Assembly (NCBI RefSeq): GCF_000384155.1
Contig: NZ_KB913031.1
Location: 1,550,001-1,614,000 of the forward strand
From: Methylophilus sp. 42
Lineage (GTDB): Bacteria; Pseudomonadota; Gammaproteobacteria; Burkholderiales; Methylophilaceae
Reading direction: 5' to 3'
Length of the DNA stretch: 64,000 nucleotides
Below the pieces are notes generated by a model. It was not told the origin of the DNA. It worked only from the letters and a program-made list of their open reading frames with translations, and did not search any database. Both the position numbers and the translations under genes were made by a program. Positions 1 through 8,950 of this stretch are shown in pieces (within the stretch, counting starts at the first letter, position 1; every line of letters begins with the position of its first letter).

Positions 1-422
1 AACAGCAGGCTGCTTTGAATATCAACCTCAATCCCGAGCTCAGACTGGTACACCGTGATCAGTTTCTGCTCTATCCATGGCGTGAGTGCATTCGCCACTT
101 GCTGGCCGATTGCGCGTACCTTCTCCTGGTCGCGCAGCTTTTTCTCTTGATATAGATAGCTTAATGGCAAGGGCTTGAGCACGGAGCTCTGGTTTTGCAA
201 CGTGGCTTGTGTCTGGGCTTCAGGTGCATCCGTTTGACCAGGCTTGCCTTGAAACGCAGTGACCACGGCACTGGAGAGTGCGCGGTATTTATTCAGGTTG
301 ATGGTCGAGGTCGCGTACATCACCACAAAAAAGGCAAATAGCAGGGTGATAAAGTCGGCGTAAGAAATCAGCCAGCGTTCGTGGCTTTCATCATCCTCAT
401 CCAGCTTCTGGCGTCTGTACAT
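1..422 (-). CDS. motD: Flagellar motor protein MotD (MotB family), 5' part only
   Basis: This stator protein would anchor a second MotC/MotD proton channel to peptidoglycan. The gene runs off the left edge, so only about 140 N-terminal residues are visible and the OmpA-like peptidoglycan-binding domain lies outside. A short charged cytoplasmic start is followed by the MotB signature ERWLISYADFITLLFAFF, which contains the plug/channel aspartate (ISYAD), and a single membrane segment. Its ATG overlaps the motC stop in an ATGA arrangement, so the two genes are translationally coupled. MotC/MotD as a second stator beside MotA/MotB is known from Pseudomonas and some betaproteobacteria; the MotD rather than MotB name rests on the partner and on the true motAB at 9996-11831. 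Confidence 0.88.
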   Translation of the reverse strand, partial: MYRRQKLDEDDESHERWLISYADFITLLFAFFVVMYATSTINLNKYRALSSAVVTAFQGKPGQTDAPEAQTQATLQNQSSVLKPLPLSYLYQEKKLRDQEKVRAIGQQVANALTPWIEQKLITVYQSELGIEVDIQSSLL

Positions 423-1174
423 CAGGACTCCCGCAGGTGCAGGTAGGACTCAAGGCGCTCAGTGACCAGTTTAGGGTTATCCCCGCGAGCAATCGACACC
501 CAGGCATTGAGTAACATCTCACGCCTGGACATTTCGTGCTGGACATGGCCTTTTAATTTATTTGAAATCGGCAAAAATACCAGGTTAGCCAATGCCACAC
601 CATAAATGGTGGCCACAAAGGCAACCGCAATGCCACTACCGATCTTGGCCGGGTCAGACAGGTTTTCCATGACGTGAATCAGGCCCAGTACAGCGCCCAG
701 AATACCAACTGTTGGCGCATAACCGCCAGCAGCCGACCAGATTTTGACGGCTTCGCGTTCCTGTAATTCATAGTAGTACATATCAATGGCACACACTTCG
801 CGAATACGGTCAGCGGGCGTACCGTCAACCAGCAATTGCAAGCCTTTGCGTACGAAAGGATCTTGCTCGCGCTTGATATAACTTTCCAGCGACAACACGC
901 TTTCCTTGCGCGCCTGCAAGCTCCATTGATTGATTTTAATGGCGAGTTTTTTTCTATCGTCCTGTGGGTGCACAAACACCAGGCGTAGCATGCGCATGCC
1001 TTTGATGAATTGCTTGAATTCGGTTTGCAGTAACACCGCGCCAGTCGTGCCGAGAATGACGACGACAAACGCTGCAGGCTGCATCAGCGAGTTAAGGTGA
1101 CCGCCGTCGATGACTTGACCAACTACCAGTCCGGCGAGGGCGATGACCAGCCCGGCGATACTGCCCCAATCCAT
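422..1174 (-). CDS. motC: Flagellar motor protein MotC (MotA/TolQ/ExbB family)
   Basis: The 250-residue protein has the layout of the short MotA-family stator subunit: two N-terminal membrane helices (residues about 5-22 and 33-50), a long cytoplasmic loop with charged residues that contact FliG, and two C-terminal helices around residues 145-210 with the conserved AAGGYAPTVGILGAVLGLIH stretch of proton channels. It would form the ion-conducting stator with MotD. Its start overlaps the fliA stop by one base (TAATG) and its stop overlaps the motD start, so fliA-motC-motD looks like one coupled unit. It is shorter than the plus-strand MotA (286 residues), the usual difference between MotC- and MotA-type subunits. 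Confidence 0.92.
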   Translation of the reverse strand: MDWGSIAGLVIALAGLVVGQVIDGGHLNSLMQPAAFVVVILGTTGAVLLQTEFKQFIKGMRMLRLVFVHPQDDRKKLAIKINQWSLQARKESVLSLESYIKREQDPFVRKGLQLLVDGTPADRIREVCAIDMYYYELQEREAVKIWSAAGGYAPTVGILGAVLGLIHVMENLSDPAKIGSGIAVAFVATIYGVALANLVFLPISNKLKGHVQHEMSRREMLLNAWVSIARGDNPKLVTERLESYLHLRES

Positions 1175-1908
1175 TAGGCCACTCCGGTCCAGGATTTATC
1201 GCGCATAGACGCACGCAAGCGCGCCACTGCCTGGCTATGCAACTGGCAGACGCGTGATTCTGAAACGCTCATAATGGCGCCGATCTCTTTCAGGTTGAGC
1301 TCTTGCTCGTAATACAAGCCCATGAGCATTTTTTCGCGCTCGGGCAAGTGGTCGATCGAGTCGATCAATGCTTCGCGGAAATCACTCTCCAGCAATGATT
1401 TGACTGGGTCACTGGTATCGTCATCGACATAACGGTCAAGAAAGTGCTCGCCGCCATCGTCGTCCTGAAAATCTTCGTAGTAAATCAGCTGGTGGCCCTG
1501 GCAATCGCTCAAGACATCATAGTAGTCATCCAGCGTGAAGTTCATATGCTTGGCAATTTCGGACTCAGTTGGCGGACGGCCAAACTTTTGTTCCAGTTGC
1601 TGCACGGCAACTTCAATATCACGCATATTCTTGCGAATGCCGCGTGGCAGCCAGTCCGCGCCGCGCAACTCATCCAGCATGGCTCCGCGCACGCGCTGTG
1701 ACGCATAGGTTTCAAATTGTGCGCCGTGATTATCTTCGTAACGCTGAATCGCATCCATCAGGCCGATCATGCCAGCTTGCACCAAGTCATCGAGCTCGAC
1801 ACAGGAGGGCAGCTTGGCTTTTAACTGATAAGCCATTTTTTTGACCAAGCCGCTATGCTGTTTCAGCATTTGATCTGTATTTTGAGTCTTGCCTTTAGCG
1901 GTATACAT
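1174..1908 (-). CDS. fliA: RNA polymerase sigma factor for flagellar operons (sigma-28)
   Basis: FliA directs RNA polymerase to late flagellar, motor and chemotaxis promoters. The 244-residue protein shows region 2 (LVKKMAYQLKAKLPSCVELDDLVQAGMIGLMDAI), the region 2.4 stretch FETYASQRVRGAMLDELR, and region 4 with the helix-turn-helix LKEIGAIMSVSESRVCQLHSQA near the C-terminus. Length and order match the family. The start is supported by an AGAGGA ribosome site about 6 bases upstream. It lies 18 bases downstream of the flhG-like gene in the flhB-to-motD gene run. I found no convincing FliA-type promoter upstream of the receptor genes by eye, but they are its expected targets. Confidence 0.97.
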   Translation of the reverse strand: MYTAKGKTQNTDQMLKQHSGLVKKMAYQLKAKLPSCVELDDLVQAGMIGLMDAIQRYEDNHGAQFETYASQRVRGAMLDELRGADWLPRGIRKNMRDIEVAVQQLEQKFGRPPTESEIAKHMNFTLDDYYDVLSDCQGHQLIYYEDFQDDDGGEHFLDRYVDDDTSDPVKSLLESDFREALIDSIDHLPEREKMLMGLYYEQELNLKEIGAIMSVSESRVCQLHSQAVARLRASMRDKSWTGVA

Positions 1909-1926
1909 GTTTTTCCTCTTTTTACT

Positions 1927-2721
1927 TTAGGCAACAGCCAGCGATGGCGTGGTGATCCGTTGTTTTTCGAGACGATGTGCCACTGATTTAAACGCCAATG
2001 CGGTCTGTCCAGCCTTGGCGACCTCTGTCTTGGCATTGCCTGTTTTTTTCTGCGCGGCACCCGCTGGCTCTTCTGCCGGCATCGCACCGATAAAGTCCAG
2101 GGTGACGCCCAGAAACTGTTTGCATACCTGGTTCAAACGCATAAAGTATTGTTGACCCTGATCATGATTGGCCCCTGTGACAACCACACCCAAAGGAATC
2201 TGGCCATGTTGCTGGCTGATATGCTTGATCGTCGTATAGGCGGCTTTAATGGCCGCTTCAGATCTGTCCATTTGAATCACCAGTTCATGCTCGGCAATCA
2301 ATGGCATCATCAAGCTGTGGTCTTGTGTATCCAGCTGTGCTTCTATCATGACGGTATCGTAATCGTACGAAAGTTGCTTCACTATACCGTCCAGCTGCAC
2401 TTTTAAATCTTGAGATAAAGGCGAGGTTAACAGGTCATTTTCAGCCAAACAGGTCAGGTCATAGCCTTGCGGATGTTTGAGAATGGCGCGTTTGAGTGCA
2501 CTGTTGTGCGTCACAATCGACTGTAATGAGTGCGCGAGCGCTGGCTGGCGGTTCGCGTGTATCAACAGCAAGCGTTGCTCAGGGGCAAGCATGCCCAATG
2601 CCAGATTGCGCATCCATGGCGTGGCTGGCTGGCCATTGGCGCCGATCACACTGATAATCCGTGCCGACGTCTTGGCCATAATGCGGCGCAGACCATCTGC
2701 CTGGTCGCGGTAATTAAACAT
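1927..2721 (-). CDS. flhG: FlhG/FleN-like flagellar number regulator with degenerate P-loop
   Basis: Position directly after flhF (8-base overlap) and the N-terminal DQADGLRRIM identify a member of the MinD-like FlhG/FleN/YlxH family. In Bacillus FlhG a DQAxxLR segment stimulates the GTPase of FlhF, and that segment is intact here. The deviant Walker A region expected near residue 27 reads GANGQPATPW and lacks the paired glycines, signature lysine and GKT/S. The later MinD segments are also weak, with aspartates replaced around LLLIHANRQP. The protein is 264 residues. I infer that it cannot hydrolyse ATP normally but may still act on FlhF. An alternative start at the internal methionine (residue 15) is possible. 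Confidence 0.8.
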   Translation of the reverse strand: MFNYRDQADGLRRIMAKTSARIISVIGANGQPATPWMRNLALGMLAPEQRLLLIHANRQPALAHSLQSIVTHNSALKRAILKHPQGYDLTCLAENDLLTSPLSQDLKVQLDGIVKQLSYDYDTVMIEAQLDTQDHSLMMPLIAEHELVIQMDRSEAAIKAAYTTIKHISQQHGQIPLGVVVTGANHDQGQQYFMRLNQVCKQFLGVTLDFIGAMPAEEPAGAAQKKTGNAKTEVAKAGQTALAFKSVAHRLEKQRITTPSLAVA

Positions 2722-4069
2722 GTTGCTGCTCCTGGCCAGCCGTTTGCATCATGCTGGAAATCACCAGTGGCAACTCTTCGTCCAGGTACTGGTAAGGCAA
2801 ACTGGCCTGATGCGGTGTCAGCACGCGTTCGATCAGGGCTGGTTTGTCGGCCACTTCAATATCTTCAGGCACACGCTGGCCACTGGTAGTGTAGAACAAG
2901 CGCATGCGTTCGCGGATCAATACATCCAATACGTTGCCAATCGCTGCGGCTTCGTCCAGCTTGGTGACGATACAACCGGCGATATCATGTTTTTTGTAGC
3001 TACGCATCACATCGGTCAGCGTGTCACCGGTAGAGGTGGCATTCAGGCACAACAATTTCTGAATTGGGCTATCGGCACGGCTTAACATGGAAAGCTGCTC
3101 AGTCACGGCTTGATCACGCTGGCTGACACCCACCGTGTCTACCAGGATCATATGTTTGTTTTTCAGTTCATTCAGCGCAATTTTCAGGTCTTCTTCGTCT
3201 TTGACGGCATGCACCATCACGCCCAGGATCTTGCCGTAGATACGCAGTTGTTCGTAACCGCCGATACGGTAGCTGTCGGTGGTGATCAGGCCCAGGTTCT
3301 GGGTGCCATGTTTCATCACATAACGCGCGGCCAGTTTGGCTGTGGTGGTAGTTTTACCCACACCTGTCGGGCCAACCAGCGCATAGATGCCACCACGGTC
3401 CAGCAATGCATCCTCGTCGTCCAGTGTATGCAGGTTACGGCTAATCACTTCTTTGGCCCACATTGGTGCTTTGTTGACATCAATATGCTGTGGCATTTTT
3501 TCAGCTATCTGGCGTGACAGGGAGGCACTGAAGTTGGCAGAGAGCAGGGTGCTCAGCACTTTCGATTTAGCCGGGCTGTGTTGCAAGTGATGCTGCCAGG
3601 TCATCGCGCTCATTTGGGTTTCAAAATGGCTACGCATCTGACGCATTTCCTGCATCATGCCCATCATTTTGTCTTCCAGTGTTTGCGTTGCCACCTGGTA
3701 AGCCTGTTCTTGTTGCTCGCTATGCAGTTTCAGCATATCCATGATGGCGCCTTCATTGGCGGCGGGCTCTTCAGCCACGGGCGTGTTATTTTGCACGCCA
3801 GGTGCAGACATCACCGCTTGCGGCGCTGCCTGGCGAGTCGGCTGGCCTTGTGCATTCACAAAGTCCAGCAAGCTGCGAGATTGATCCGTGCCCATATCGG
3901 TCGGCGCTGAGCTGGCGTTGGATGCAATATCCGTTTCAAGCATGGCCATGATTTCGGTGCCGCCATTGACACTGCGGTTCGCGACAATAATGGCATCGTC
4001 CCCTAATGCCTGTTTGACTTGCGCCAATGCTTCACGTGCATTTTTGCCAAAAAATCTTCTGATGTTCAT
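2714..4069 (-). CDS. flhF: Flagellar biosynthesis GTPase FlhF
   Basis: FlhF is an SRP-type GTPase that sets flagellum placement and number at the pole. The 451-residue protein begins with the family's basic B-domain start (MNIRRFFGKNAREALAQVK). A low-complexity alanine/glutamine-rich middle leads into the NG domain. The G1 loop GPTGVGKTTTTAKLAARY starts near residue 233, G3 DTVG follows at about 310 and G4 TKLDE at about 370. It is two bases downstream of flhA and overlaps the flhG-like gene, so the two regulators are produced together. It differs from Ffh/FtsY in the N-terminal B domain and in its flagellar context. Confidence 0.97.
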   Translation of the reverse strand: MNIRRFFGKNAREALAQVKQALGDDAIIVANRSVNGGTEIMAMLETDIASNASSAPTDMGTDQSRSLLDFVNAQGQPTRQAAPQAVMSAPGVQNNTPVAEEPAANEGAIMDMLKLHSEQQEQAYQVATQTLEDKMMGMMQEMRQMRSHFETQMSAMTWQHHLQHSPAKSKVLSTLLSANFSASLSRQIAEKMPQHIDVNKAPMWAKEVISRNLHTLDDEDALLDRGGIYALVGPTGVGKTTTTAKLAARYVMKHGTQNLGLITTDSYRIGGYEQLRIYGKILGVMVHAVKDEEDLKIALNELKNKHMILVDTVGVSQRDQAVTEQLSMLSRADSPIQKLLCLNATSTGDTLTDVMRSYKKHDIAGCIVTKLDEAAAIGNVLDVLIRERMRLFYTTSGQRVPEDIEVADKPALIERVLTPHQASLPYQYLDEELPLVISSMMQTAGQEQQHV

Positions 4070-4070
4070 A

Positions 4071-6158
4071 TTATTGCGCTCCGATTAAACTGGTGACACG
4101 AATGGATTTGTTATCTGGCAGCTCATCATGCGACAGCACTCTGAGATGCGGGACGGTTCTTCTTAAAAATCTGGATAAAGCCTGGCGTAGCGGGGCAGCG
4201 ACCAGCAAAACGGGTGTCAGGCCCATTTGCTCTTGTTGTCTGGCAGCGACTTCAGTCTGTTGCGACAGTCTTTCTGCAATGCCAGGCTCAATCACGCTCT
4301 GGTTGGACTGATTGTTTTGCAAGGCTTGCAACAACAGTCTTTCCAGTTGGCCATCCAGCGTCATGGCGGTAATTTCATTACTGTATGGGAACAGGTCCTG
4401 CACAATGGCGCGGCCGAGTTTGATACGCACCATGGAAGTCAGGTCATTCGTGTCCTGGGTGTATTGTGCATGGTCAGCCAGTGTTTCAAGGATGGAGCGC
4501 ATATCGCGGATATGCACGCCTTCGTTAAGCAGGTTTTGCAATACTTTTTGCAGGCTGGACAGCGTAATCATTTTTGGCACGATTTCTTCAATCAGCTTGC
4601 TGGAGTCTTTGCCCATATGGTCCAGCAACTGTTGTACTTCCTGACGGCCCAGCAGTTCGCCTGCATTCAGTGAAATAATATGGTTGAGGTGGGTGGCAAT
4701 CACAGTACCTGCGTCGACCACGGTATAGCCCAGGCTTTGAGCATACTCTTTACGGTCTGGCTCAATCCATACCGCTGGCAGGCCAAATGCCGGGTCGGTT
4801 GTTTTAGCACCATCCAGATCGCCGGTGACAGCACCTGGGTCAATCGCCAGCATCTGGCTGAAGTTAGACTCACCACTGGCCATTTCTACACCTTTCATGG
4901 TGATGCGATAGGCGTTTGGTTTCAGGGTCAGGTTGTCGCGGATATGCACCGTTGGCGCCAAAAAGCCAATTTCCTGGGCAAATTTCTTGCGGATGCCTTT
5001 GATACGCTTGAGTAGTTCGCCGCCCTGGCCTTTATCCACCAGAGGAATCAGTCTGTAACCGACTTCCAGGCCGATGGTGTCAACTGGCAGCACATCGTTC
5101 CATGTCGCTTCTTCGGCTTCGCTGGCTGGCGCCAGTTTGTCTTCTGGCTGTGGTTCCAGCACGGCTTGTTGTTTGGCTTTTTCCTGTTTTTGCTTCACGT
5201 TATAAGCCAGGCCACCCAACAGACCACCCAGACCGAGGAAAGCCAGGTGTGGCATGCCTGGAATCAGGCCGATACCGCCGATAATGCCGGCGGTCACGGT
5301 CAGCACGCGTGGGTTTTCAAACAGCTGGCTAATCAGCTGGCCACCAATATCTTCATTATTGGCCACGCGGGAAACCACCACACCGGCAGCGATTGAGATC
5401 ACCAGTGAAGGGATCTGTGCCACCAGGCCATCGCCAATCGCCAGCATGGTGTAGTTTTTAACCGCTTCATCAAAGGCGAGGTCATGTTGCACCATGCCGA
5501 CAATCAGGCCGCCAACAATATTGATGATAATGATCAAAATACCGGCAATGGCATCACCACGCACATATTTACTGGCACCGTCCATCGCGCCGTAGAATTC
5601 TGATTCCTGGCCAACTTCTTTACGGCGGCGGCGGGCTTCGTCTTCGCCAATCAGGCCTGCGTTCAGGTCAGCGTCAATCGCCATTTGCTTACCAGGCATC
5701 GCATCCAAGGTGAAACGGGCGCCGACTTCAGCAATACGGCCAGCACCTTTGGTGATCACGGTAAAGTTAATAATGGTCAGGATCACAAACACCACAATAC
5801 CGACGGCGTAGTTACCACCAATCAAAAAGTGGCCAAACGCTTCAATCACTTTACCGGCCGCATCCGGGCCAGCATGGCCTTCAGTCAGCACGACGCGGGT
5901 AGAGGCCACGTTAAGCGCCAGGCGCAGCATGGTGGTCATCAGCAGTACGGTAGGGAAGGCGATAAAGTCCAGCGGCTTGGTGGTTTGCAGGCCTATCATC
6001 AAGACCAGGATAGACAGTGCAATATTAAAGGTGAAGAATACATCGAGCATGATGGCCGGTAACGGCAGGATCATCATGGCCAGCAGCAATACAATAATGA
6101 GTGGCGCGGCGATTGCTCGTCCGTCCATTTTCCCCATCCATTGTTGCCAATTGTTCAT
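4071..6158 (-). CDS. flhA: Flagellar export gate protein FlhA
   Basis: FlhA is the largest subunit of the flagellar type III export gate. It has about eight membrane helices in the first 340 residues, the FHIPEP signature region (VITKGAGRIAEVGARFTLDA and MPGKQMAIDADLNAGLI), and a large cytoplasmic domain that forms the nonameric ring and docks export chaperones. I place the start at 6158 rather than at the longer in-frame ATG at 6179, because GAGGAG lies 5 bases upstream of 6158; this gives 695 residues, the usual length. It follows flhB closely, with flhF 2 bases after its stop. Confidence 0.97.
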   Translation of the reverse strand: MNNWQQWMGKMDGRAIAAPLIIVLLLAMMILPLPAIMLDVFFTFNIALSILVLMIGLQTTKPLDFIAFPTVLLMTTMLRLALNVASTRVVLTEGHAGPDAAGKVIEAFGHFLIGGNYAVGIVVFVILTIINFTVITKGAGRIAEVGARFTLDAMPGKQMAIDADLNAGLIGEDEARRRRKEVGQESEFYGAMDGASKYVRGDAIAGILIIIINIVGGLIVGMVQHDLAFDEAVKNYTMLAIGDGLVAQIPSLVISIAAGVVVSRVANNEDIGGQLISQLFENPRVLTVTAGIIGGIGLIPGMPHLAFLGLGGLLGGLAYNVKQKQEKAKQQAVLEPQPEDKLAPASEAEEATWNDVLPVDTIGLEVGYRLIPLVDKGQGGELLKRIKGIRKKFAQEIGFLAPTVHIRDNLTLKPNAYRITMKGVEMASGESNFSQMLAIDPGAVTGDLDGAKTTDPAFGLPAVWIEPDRKEYAQSLGYTVVDAGTVIATHLNHIISLNAGELLGRQEVQQLLDHMGKDSSKLIEEIVPKMITLSSLQKVLQNLLNEGVHIRDMRSILETLADHAQYTQDTNDLTSMVRIKLGRAIVQDLFPYSNEITAMTLDGQLERLLLQALQNNQSNQSVIEPGIAERLSQQTEVAARQQEQMGLTPVLLVAAPLRQALSRFLRRTVPHLRVLSHDELPDNKSIRVTSLIGAQ

Positions 6159-6179
6159 CGTAAACTCCTCAGCCTGCAA

Positions 6180-7352
6180 TTATTCAATCACTGCCGCACT
6201 TGCTGGCGCGGCATTTAGCGCATGTGGATCCAGCGCGTCTGGTACTGGCACGTTGGCTGGCATCGCAGGACGCACGCCACCATGCTGTTTAAATACACGC
6301 AGCTGGAACACATAGGCCAGAATCTCGGCCACTGCTGCGTAGAGTGTTTGTGGAATCTCACGCTCCAGCTCGGCATGTGCATATAAGGCACGTGCCAGTT
6401 TTGGCGATTCCAGCGTCATGACTTCATGTTCAGCGGCAATTTCCTTGATCTTCTGTGCAATCACATCTGCACCTTTAGCGACCACAATCGGTGCGCCGTT
6501 TTCACCTTCTTTATAGCGAATCGCCACGGCATAGTGGGTTGGGTTGGTAATCACCACATCTGCCTGCGGCACATTGCTCATCATTCTTCTGCGTGCCATC
6601 TCACGTTGTTGCTGACGGATACGGCCTTTAATCTCAGGACTACCTTCTGACTCTTTAGCTTCATCCTTCAGCTCTTGTTTGGTCATTTTGTGTTTCTGCG
6701 CATATTGATAGAGCTGGTAGGGCACATCAATCACGGCAATCAACACCAGCGCAGAGGCAATGGTCAGAAAGCCGGTCACCATATAGTCACTCACAGTGCT
6801 GATCCCGGCGGCAAGAGGCATCTGTGACAAGCTCAGCATAGGCTGCAAATCTTTTTTAACGATGGTGTAGCCCACAGACGCCACCAGAATTGTTTTGGCA
6901 ATCGATTTCAGTAACTCGACCAGCGAATTTTTGGAAAACAGATTAGCCAGGCCTTTAATTGGGTTGAGCTTGCCAAAATTAGGCACCAGTGATTTTTGTG
7001 ACATCACCCAGCCACCGACCAGGATCGGTGCAGCCACGGCCACTGAGACAATAATCACGGCCAGTGGCAAAAATGCCCACAAGGCTTGCTCAACCACTTT
7101 CATCATGTGCACGATCAACAGTTGCGGCTCAAAGGCCATGGCATGGTCAATGCTCAAGCCTTGTCTCAACACATTCTTCATGGCCTCACCCAGTGGACGG
7201 CTCAACATCATGATGGCCATGCCAGTGGTAAACAGCACCGCACACGCAGCCAGTTCGCGAGAGCGGGGAATATCGCCGTCTTCGCGTGCTTTCTCCAATC
7301 GCTTGGGGGACGCGTCTTCGGTTTTTTCCATATCGCTGTCTTCAGCTGCCAT
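6180..7352 (-). CDS. flhB: Flagellar export protein FlhB
   Basis: FlhB is the export-specificity switch of the flagellar secretion system. The N-terminal hydrophilic start (EKTEDASPKRLEKAREDG) is typical. Four membrane helices lie between residues 30 and 215, and the cytoplasmic domain contains the autocleavage motif NPTH (VVITNPTHYAVAIRY). The protein is 390 residues, slightly longer than the usual 350-380 because of a proline/alanine-rich tail of about 30 residues. It is the first gene of the minus-strand flagellar run, so its promoter must lie in the 7353-7964 gap. The short distance to flhA suggests one transcript. Confidence 0.97.
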   Translation of the reverse strand: MAAEDSDMEKTEDASPKRLEKAREDGDIPRSRELAACAVLFTTGMAIMMLSRPLGEAMKNVLRQGLSIDHAMAFEPQLLIVHMMKVVEQALWAFLPLAVIIVSVAVAAPILVGGWVMSQKSLVPNFGKLNPIKGLANLFSKNSLVELLKSIAKTILVASVGYTIVKKDLQPMLSLSQMPLAAGISTVSDYMVTGFLTIASALVLIAVIDVPYQLYQYAQKHKMTKQELKDEAKESEGSPEIKGRIRQQQREMARRRMMSNVPQADVVITNPTHYAVAIRYKEGENGAPIVVAKGADVIAQKIKEIAAEHEVMTLESPKLARALYAHAELEREIPQTLYAAVAEILAYVFQLRVFKQHGGVRPAMPANVPVPDALDPHALNAAPASAAVIE

Positions 7353-7964
7353 GTCCTCGACTCTTTCGTTTCACAGATACAACACACAAGTTGTATTTCC
7401 TGTGAGTGATTATTGGCTAGAAAAACGCTTTTTTATGTCTGGAATAAAAGGGCTTATTGACCGCTTTCTATCAGTTACGGCTTGCTGGATGTTAAGGAGT
7501 GCAAATAATAAAATTATTATTCTTTTTAAAACAATATGTTATGAGGTTTGTTGAGTTTTTTTGAGGTGCAACCCTAAAGTTTTAGTTTGTGCTGTCGTTA
7601 ACCGGGATAGCACAAATAGTTTTTATGAAAGCTTGAAAAGCAGACTAAACAGACAAAAAACAGTTGTTTACGGAATACAACAGGAAAACTTTAATTATTT
7701 TTTGAATTGGAATCAGAACAATGCTGCGAACATAGACGTAAAGTTGTTGCGGTGTAACATTAAAATTACGCCATAACTTATTGATATTTATAGTTGTGGT
7801 GATTGCCATGTAGGGGTTTGTAAGACAAACACCTACGTGGCTGTTTTCGTCTGTCTTACAAAAGAAACCGACAAACCCTGATTGTTGCTCTTCATGATTG
7901 CGCGCAAAGTACGCCTAACGCTCAGGCGGACTTAAATTAACGCTAAAAAAACGGAGACAAGATC
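7353..7964. promoter_or_regulatory. Divergent flhB / flhD regulatory region with nested inverted repeats
   Basis: This 612-base gap between divergent flhB and flhD contains no plausible gene; the short reading frames in it lack ribosome sites and family features. It is AT-rich near 7490-7700. At 7806-7840 a 16-base-arm hairpin (CCATGTAGGGGTTTGT, loop AAG, ACAAACACCTACGTGG; one mismatch and one wobble pair) overlaps a second perfect inverted repeat, TTTGTAAGACA (7817-7827) with TGTCTTACAAA (7852-7862). A third pair is GGGTTTGT (7814-7821) with ACAAACCC (7871-7878). The pairings exclude each other, as in attenuator leaders or overlapping operators. The flhD ribosome site GGAGA is at 7953-7957. 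Confidence 0.6.
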
Positions 7965-8285
7965 ATGAACATGCAAAACGATTTACTCGCTGAAATCAAA
8001 GATGCCAACCTGAACTATCTGATGTTGGCCCAACAACTGATCCGCGCTGACAAAGCCACTGCGATTTTCCGCCTTGGTATTAATAAGGAAATTGCAGACC
8101 TGCTAGAAAACCTGACCAACCTGCAATTGCTGAAACTCTGTAATACCAATATGTTGCTGACTCGCTTCCGTTTTGATGACAGCGAAATCCTGGGCATGTT
8201 GACCAGCTACTCCAAAGACCCAGCGCAAGCACATCTGCATACTGCAGTACTGATGTCTGCCCAAGCTGCGGACTCCACTGTATAA
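7965..8285 (+). CDS. flhD: Flagellar master transcription activator subunit FlhD
   Basis: FlhD joins FlhC in the FlhD4C2 complex that activates class II flagellar promoters with sigma-70. The 106-residue protein matches the family along its length: an N-terminal dimerising helix region (LLAEIKDANLNYLMLAQQLIRADK), the central IFRLGINKEIADLLENLT, and a C-terminal helix-turn-helix around residues 65-90. A GGAGA ribosome site lies 7 bases before the ATG. flhC follows 49 bases later, the conserved flhDC pair. FlhDC as master regulator is typical of enterobacteria and many betaproteobacteria. Confidence 0.97.
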   Translation: MNMQNDLLAEIKDANLNYLMLAQQLIRADKATAIFRLGINKEIADLLENLTNLQLLKLCNTNMLLTRFRFDDSEILGMLTSYSKDPAQAHLHTAVLMSAQAADSTV

Positions 8286-8334
8286 CAGTGTAGACGTTTC
8301 CATCTGTCGATAAGAAATAGAAAAGAGGGTTATC

Positions 8335-8901
8335 ATGCAAAAGAAGAGTGTAGTAAACGAAGCAGAACAAATTCAACTGGCAATGCAAATGATTTCATTG
8401 GGTGCACGCCTGCAATTGCTGGAATCCCAAACGACGTTGTCACGCGAGCGTTTGATCAAGTTGTACAAGGAAATGAAAGGCGTTTCTCCTCCTAAAGGCA
8501 TGTTGCCATTCTCTACCGACTGGTTCTTGACCTGGCAGCCAAACATTCATTCTTCCATTTTCTATAATATCTACCGCTTTATGGTGGATTATGCTGGCGT
8601 AGATGGTATCCAGGCGATTATCAAAGCCTATACGCTCTACATGCAGCAAGTTCAAAATCCGGATGCTGCACAACAAGATGAGCCAGTCTTGTCATTGACT
8701 CGTGCCTGGACACTGGTGCGTTTCATCGAAAGCAAAATGCTGACAACTAAAGTCTGTCATTGCTGCGGTGGCCAATACATCGTCAACAGCTACGATTTGA
8801 ACCAGAATTATGTATGTAACCTGTGCCACGTTCCTTCACGTGCCGGTAAAACCAAAAAAGCCAAAGAACTCAGCTACAAACTGGTTTCAATGACTGCTTA
8901 A
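8335..8901 (+). CDS. flhC: Flagellar master transcription activator subunit FlhC
   Basis: FlhC is the DNA-contacting, zinc-binding partner of FlhD. The four cysteines of the zinc site are visible as CHCCGGQY and CNLC in the last 60 residues. The N-terminal half contains the conserved AEQIQLAMQMISLGARLQLLE stretch. The 188-residue length is typical. A GAGGG ribosome site precedes the ATG. Its promoter is probably shared with flhD. Confidence 0.97.
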   Translation: MQKKSVVNEAEQIQLAMQMISLGARLQLLESQTTLSRERLIKLYKEMKGVSPPKGMLPFSTDWFLTWQPNIHSSIFYNIYRFMVDYAGVDGIQAIIKAYTLYMQQVQNPDAAQQDEPVLSLTRAWTLVRFIESKMLTTKVCHCCGGQYIVNSYDLNQNYVCNLCHVPSRAGKTKKAKELSYKLVSMTA

Positions 8902-8950
8902 CTGGTTGCAAACAGGTGTTTGATATTGCCTGTGAAATGAAGGATTTAGC

